Assembly: GCA_023431205.1 (NCBI GenBank)
Contig: JAEYXQ010000066.1
Coordinates: forward strand, 1-8,814
Reading direction: 5' to 3'
Length of the DNA stretch: 8,814 nt
Source: Pseudomonadota bacterium
GTDB lineage: Bacteria > Pseudomonadota > Alphaproteobacteria > Rhizobiales > Devosiaceae
Shown here: in pieces, positions 6,751 through 8,814 of the stretch
How the letters are laid out: the number at the start of each line of letters is the position of its first letter
Numbering within the stretch: position 1 is the stretch's first letter
Notes under the pieces: model-generated
Seen by the model: only the letters and a program-made list of their open reading frames with translations
Database searches by the model: none
Told to the model about the DNA's origin: nothing
Translations under genes and position numbers: made by a program

Positions 6751-6758
6751 CCGGCGCC

Positions 6759-6784
6759 GGCGGGCGGAAGCCATTCCGCCCGCC
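6759..6784. terminator. Strong stem-loop after the YCII gene (possible terminator)
   Basis: GGCGGGCGGAA (6759-6769) pairs perfectly with TTCCGCCCGCC (6774-6784) around a GCCA loop, an 11-bp GC-rich stem beginning 8 nt after the YCII stop. No T-run follows, so it may be a weak terminator, a transcript-stabilising end or a Rho-linked end. A self-complementary CCGGCGCCGG (6751-6760) partly overlaps it. Confidence 0.5.
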
Positions 6785-6843
6785 CGCACTTGCTCCTGCC
6801 GCAAAATCCGCTAGTGAGGGGCAGCACCACACGAGGAAGCAGC

Positions 6844-7071
6844 ATGAGCGAGCCGACCGTGGCCGAGGCCATCGACACCATCTATGCCTCGATCCGCAAC
6901 GACAACGAGGATCTCGACCTCCACATTACCGCGCTGAAGGCGGCGATGGCGCGCGAGGGCGTGAAGGAAGCCACCTTCGAAACCGCCAAGCTTGCCCAGC
7001 CCAACCGGCAGGGCCGCAAGCTTATGCAGAGCTATTTCAAGAAGAAGGGCGTGGCGATCGGCTTTGCTTGA
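6844..7071 (+). CDS. Conserved-looking 75-residue cytosolic protein, unknown function
   Basis: I do not recognise this protein. It has 75 residues, no signal peptide and no membrane segment. The first half is acidic and probably helical (AEAIDTIYASIRNDNEDLDL); the second half is basic, with PNRQGRKLMQSYFKKKGVAI (51-70). The acidic-then-basic arrangement and the ordered end suggest a small folded protein, perhaps a nucleic-acid or protein-binding one, but this is inference. The ATG at 6844 has GAGGAAG (6833-6839) at a good distance, and codon use matches neighbouring genes, so I judge it real. It lies 93 nt after the YCII gene with a stem-loop between, so it may have its own promoter. No promoter was identified. 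Confidence 0.75.
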   Translation: MSEPTVAEAIDTIYASIRNDNEDLDLHITALKAAMAREGVKEATFETAKLAQPNRQGRKLMQSYFKKKGVAIGFA

Positions 7072-7293
7072 GCCGGTGTTCACCGTGACGTCAGCTTCGG
7101 GGCGGCGGCTATTGAAGCCTGCCCTATTGCCGCCTATCTGTCGCTTTACCGCAGCTTAAGCGGCATCGTCTGCAATCGGCCGGTCGCGCCGATTCGAACA
7201 ATCCTGACACGATCCGGCACACGGCAACGGCATCTGGACGTGTTCAACCGAAAAGCTCGCCCAAGACGCGACGGGGCAGGCAAAGGGGCTCAT
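7072..7293. other. Intergenic region before clpP, 222 bp
   Basis: No gene is seen on either strand. It holds the heat-shock-like promoter candidate described separately and, close to clpP, AAGGGG (7283-7288). The remainder shows no convincing terminator for the preceding small gene and no RNA gene that I recognise. Confidence 0.5.
7111..7139 (+). promoter_or_regulatory. Candidate sigma-32-like promoter of clpP
   Basis: ATTGAAG (7111-7117), 15 bases, then CCTATCT (7133-7139) resembles the heat-shock consensus CTTGAAA-N11-16-CCCATNT with three mismatches in total. clpP is heat-induced in many bacteria. The predicted start near 7147 would leave a leader of about 147 nt. The match is moderate and could be chance in GC-rich DNA; a weak housekeeping reading (TTGAAG, 17 bases, TATCTG) overlaps it. 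Confidence 0.35.
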
Positions 7294-7923
7294 ATGCGGG
7301 ATCCGCACGATCTTTACATGAACACGCTCGTTCCCATGGTGGTCGAGCAGTCGAACCGCGGCGAGCGCGCCTTCGACATCTACTCGCGCCTCCTGCGCGA
7401 ACGCATCATCTTCGTCACCGGCGTGGTCGAGGACAACATGGCTTCGCTGATCGTGGCGCAGTTGCTGTTCCTCGAATCGGAAAACCCGAAGAAGGAAATC
7501 GCCCTCTACATCAACTCGCCCGGCGGCGTGGTGACGGCGGGCCTGTCCATCTACGATACCATGCAGTTCATCCGTCCAGCCGTCGCCACCATGGTGATGG
7601 GGCAGGCGGCCTCGATGGGTTCGCTCCTGCTCGCTGCCGGCGAGAAGGGCATGCGGACCTCGCTGCCGAACTCGCGCATCATGGTCCACCAGCCTTCCGA
7701 CGGCTATCAGGGCCAGGTTACCGACATCCTGATTCATGCCAAGGAAGTCGAGGGTTTGAAGCGGCGGCTTAATCAGATCTATGAGAAGCACACCGGTCGC
7801 ACCTACGAGGAAATCGAGTCCGCTCTCGAGCGCGACCGCTTCCTGTCTCCGGAAGAGGCCAAGACCTTCGGCCTGATCGACAGTGTGCTCGAAAAGCGCG
7901 TCGTCCCGGACGTCCAGGCCTGA
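7294..7923 (+). CDS. clpP: ClpP serine protease subunit of the Clp protease
   Basis: ClpP forms a barrel of two seven-membered rings that degrades proteins unfolded and fed in by ClpX or ClpA. The product has 209 residues, normal for the family. The catalytic triad is complete: Ser107 in GQAASMGS (103-110), His132 in MVHQPS (130-135) and Asp181 in RDRFL, with the 25 and 49 residue spacings of E. coli ClpP. The handle and substrate region YINSPGGVVTAG (72-83) is present. The ATG at 7294 has AAGGGG (7283-7288) 5 nt upstream; a GTG at 7240 gives an extension unlike the family. A short N-terminal propeptide may be removed, as in relatives. clpX follows after 175 bp. Regulation by heat shock is suggested by a moderate promoter match upstream. 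Confidence 0.98.
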   Translation: MRDPHDLYMNTLVPMVVEQSNRGERAFDIYSRLLRERIIFVTGVVEDNMASLIVAQLLFLESENPKKEIALYINSPGGVVTAGLSIYDTMQFIRPAVATMVMGQAASMGSLLLAAGEKGMRTSLPNSRIMVHQPSDGYQGQVTDILIHAKEVEGLKRRLNQIYEKHTGRTYEEIESALERDRFLSPEEAKTFGLIDSVLEKRVVPDVQA

Positions 7924-7986
7924 TTGGCCTGCGTTAAGCACATTGCCGATGCGCCGTGGACTGTGATCCGCGCGCAATTGCACGCC

Positions 7987-8015
7987 GCCGGATCGGTCTT
8001 TAGGATCGATCCGGC
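7987..8015. terminator. Hairpin between clpP and clpX (attenuator or weak terminator)
   Basis: GCCGGATCG (7987-7995) pairs perfectly with CGATCCGGC (8007-8015) around an 11-nt loop, followed by the T-rich but broken sequence TTAGACTTTGTTT. It lies 63 nt after the clpP stop. It may partly end the clpP transcript and so lower clpX expression, or protect a processed clpP 3' end. Confidence 0.45.
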
Positions 8016-8098
8016 TTAGACTTTGTTTATGCCTCGAGCGTTACGGTTTTCTGCGCAGCGCTTGAGCAGGGGGCAATCCGGCCCCCGAGGAGTGTAGG

Positions 8099-8814
8099 AT
8101 GTCCAAAGAGACAACGAACGGCGAATCCTCGAAGAACACGCTGTACTGCTCGTTCTGCGGGAAGTCCCAGCATGAGGTTCGCAAGCTGATCGCCGGCCCG
8201 ACCGTGTTCATCTGCGATGAATGCGTCGAGCTCTGCATGGACATCATCCGCGAAGAGAACAAGACCTCGATGGTCAAGTCGGCTGATGGTGTGCCGACCC
8301 CCGCCGAGATCTGCAAGGTGCTGGACGACTACGTCATCGGCCAGTCCCGCGCCAAGAAGGTGCTCTCCGTGGCGGTCCACAACCACTACAAGCGCCTCCA
8401 CCACGCCAGCAAGAACCAGGACGTCGAGCTGTCGAAGTCAAACATCCTGCTGATCGGCCCCACCGGTTCGGGCAAGACGCTGCTCGCCCAGACGCTGGCC
8501 CGCATCATCGACGTGCCGTTCACCATGGCCGATGCGACGACGCTGACCGAAGCCGGCTATGTCGGCGAGGACGTCGAGAACATCATTCTCAAGCTGCTCC
8601 AGGCTGCCGACTACAATGTCGAGAAGGCCCAGCGCGGCATCGTCTATATCGACGAAGTCGACAAGATCTCCCGCAAGTCGGACAACCCGTCGATCACCCG
8701 CGATGTGTCGGGCGAAGGCGTGCAGCAGGCGCTGCTGAAGATCATGGAAGGCACCGTCGCCTCCGTGCCGCCGCAGGGCGGGCGCAAGCATCCGCAGCAG
8801 GAATTCCTGCAGGT
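8099..8814 (+). CDS. clpX: ClpX, ATPase unfoldase of the Clp protease, N-terminal 238 residues (cut by window edge)
   Basis: ClpX is a hexameric AAA+ ATPase that recognises tagged proteins, unfolds them and threads them into ClpP. The frame runs from the ATG at 8099 to the window end, 238 of about 420 residues. The N-terminal zinc-binding domain shows Cys17, Cys20, Cys39 and Cys42 in CSFC and CDEC pairs. The AAA+ domain shows PTPAEICKVLDDYVIGQ (67-82), Walker A GPTGSGKT (120-127), the pore loop GYVG (153-156) and Walker B IVYIDEVDKI (181-190). The sensor and ClpP-docking IGF loop parts fall beyond the window. GAGGAG (8087-8092) is 6 nt before the ATG. It lies 175 bp after clpP with a hairpin between, so it may be read from the clpP promoter or its own. 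Confidence 0.98.
   Translation, partial: MSKETTNGESSKNTLYCSFCGKSQHEVRKLIAGPTVFICDECVELCMDIIREENKTSMVKSADGVPTPAEICKVLDDYVIGQSRAKKVLSVAVHNHYKRLHHASKNQDVELSKSNILLIGPTGSGKTLLAQTLARIIDVPFTMADATTLTEAGYVGEDVENIILKLLQAADYNVEKAQRGIVYIDEVDKISRKSDNPSITRDVSGEGVQQALLKIMEGTVASVPPQGGRKHPQQEFLQ

Noticed and set aside
6331..7249. Repeat of the short sequence GTGTTCAACC (copies near 6329 and 7240)
   Set aside because: A ten-base match twice in 9 kb without shared context is not convincing as an element.
7978..8006. Possible clpX promoter TTGCAC-N17-TAGGAT
   Set aside because: Both elements match poorly and they overlap the hairpin at 7987-8015; evidence is too weak to list.
1..8814. CRISPR array, insertion sequence, integrase or toxin-antitoxin pair
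   Set aside because: No regularly spaced repeats, transposase or integrase motifs, or typical small paired genes were seen on either strand.

Overview
The window looks like chromosomal DNA from a GC-rich alphaproteobacterium. The support is a glnB-glnA pair of the alphaproteobacterial kind, a sigma-54-type promoter, clpP followed by clpX, and GC-rich codon use throughout. The order cannot be fixed from sequence alone. Most of the window is housekeeping; one accessory stretch lies between tig and clpP.

Region 1 (1-1428), nitrogen assimilation, minus strand. glnB (PII signal protein, GTG start) is followed by glnA (type I glutamine synthetase, cut by the left edge). A good match to the -24/-12 sigma-54 consensus lies just upstream of glnB, with a GTGCA/TGCAC-rich block about 110 bp upstream of the predicted start point.

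Region 2 (1429-2987), plus strand. tRNA-Leu(UAG) is followed after 44 nt by tig (trigger factor), with no terminator between them. A clear hairpin plus T-run ends tig.

Region 3 (3056-7071), metabolic and accessory genes. nnr (NAD(P)H-hydrate repair, both domains) converges on a minus-strand pair, and the two stop codons share one CTAG. The pair is a cytochrome P450 and a small secreted protein with a calcium-loop-like motif, joined by an ATGA overlap. Divergent from the P450 are a YCII/DGPF-domain protein and an unrecognised 75-residue protein.

Region 4 (7294-8814), proteolysis, plus strand. clpP (complete) and clpX (cut by the right edge) are separated by 175 bp holding a hairpin. Together with tig this is the widespread tig-clpP-clpX protein-quality-control group, here split by about 4.4 kb of unrelated genes.

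No mobile element, CRISPR array, integrase or toxin-antitoxin pair was seen. I found no obviously new system. The least ordinary items are the coupled P450/secreted-protein pair and the architecture of the glnB/tRNA-Leu divergent region.
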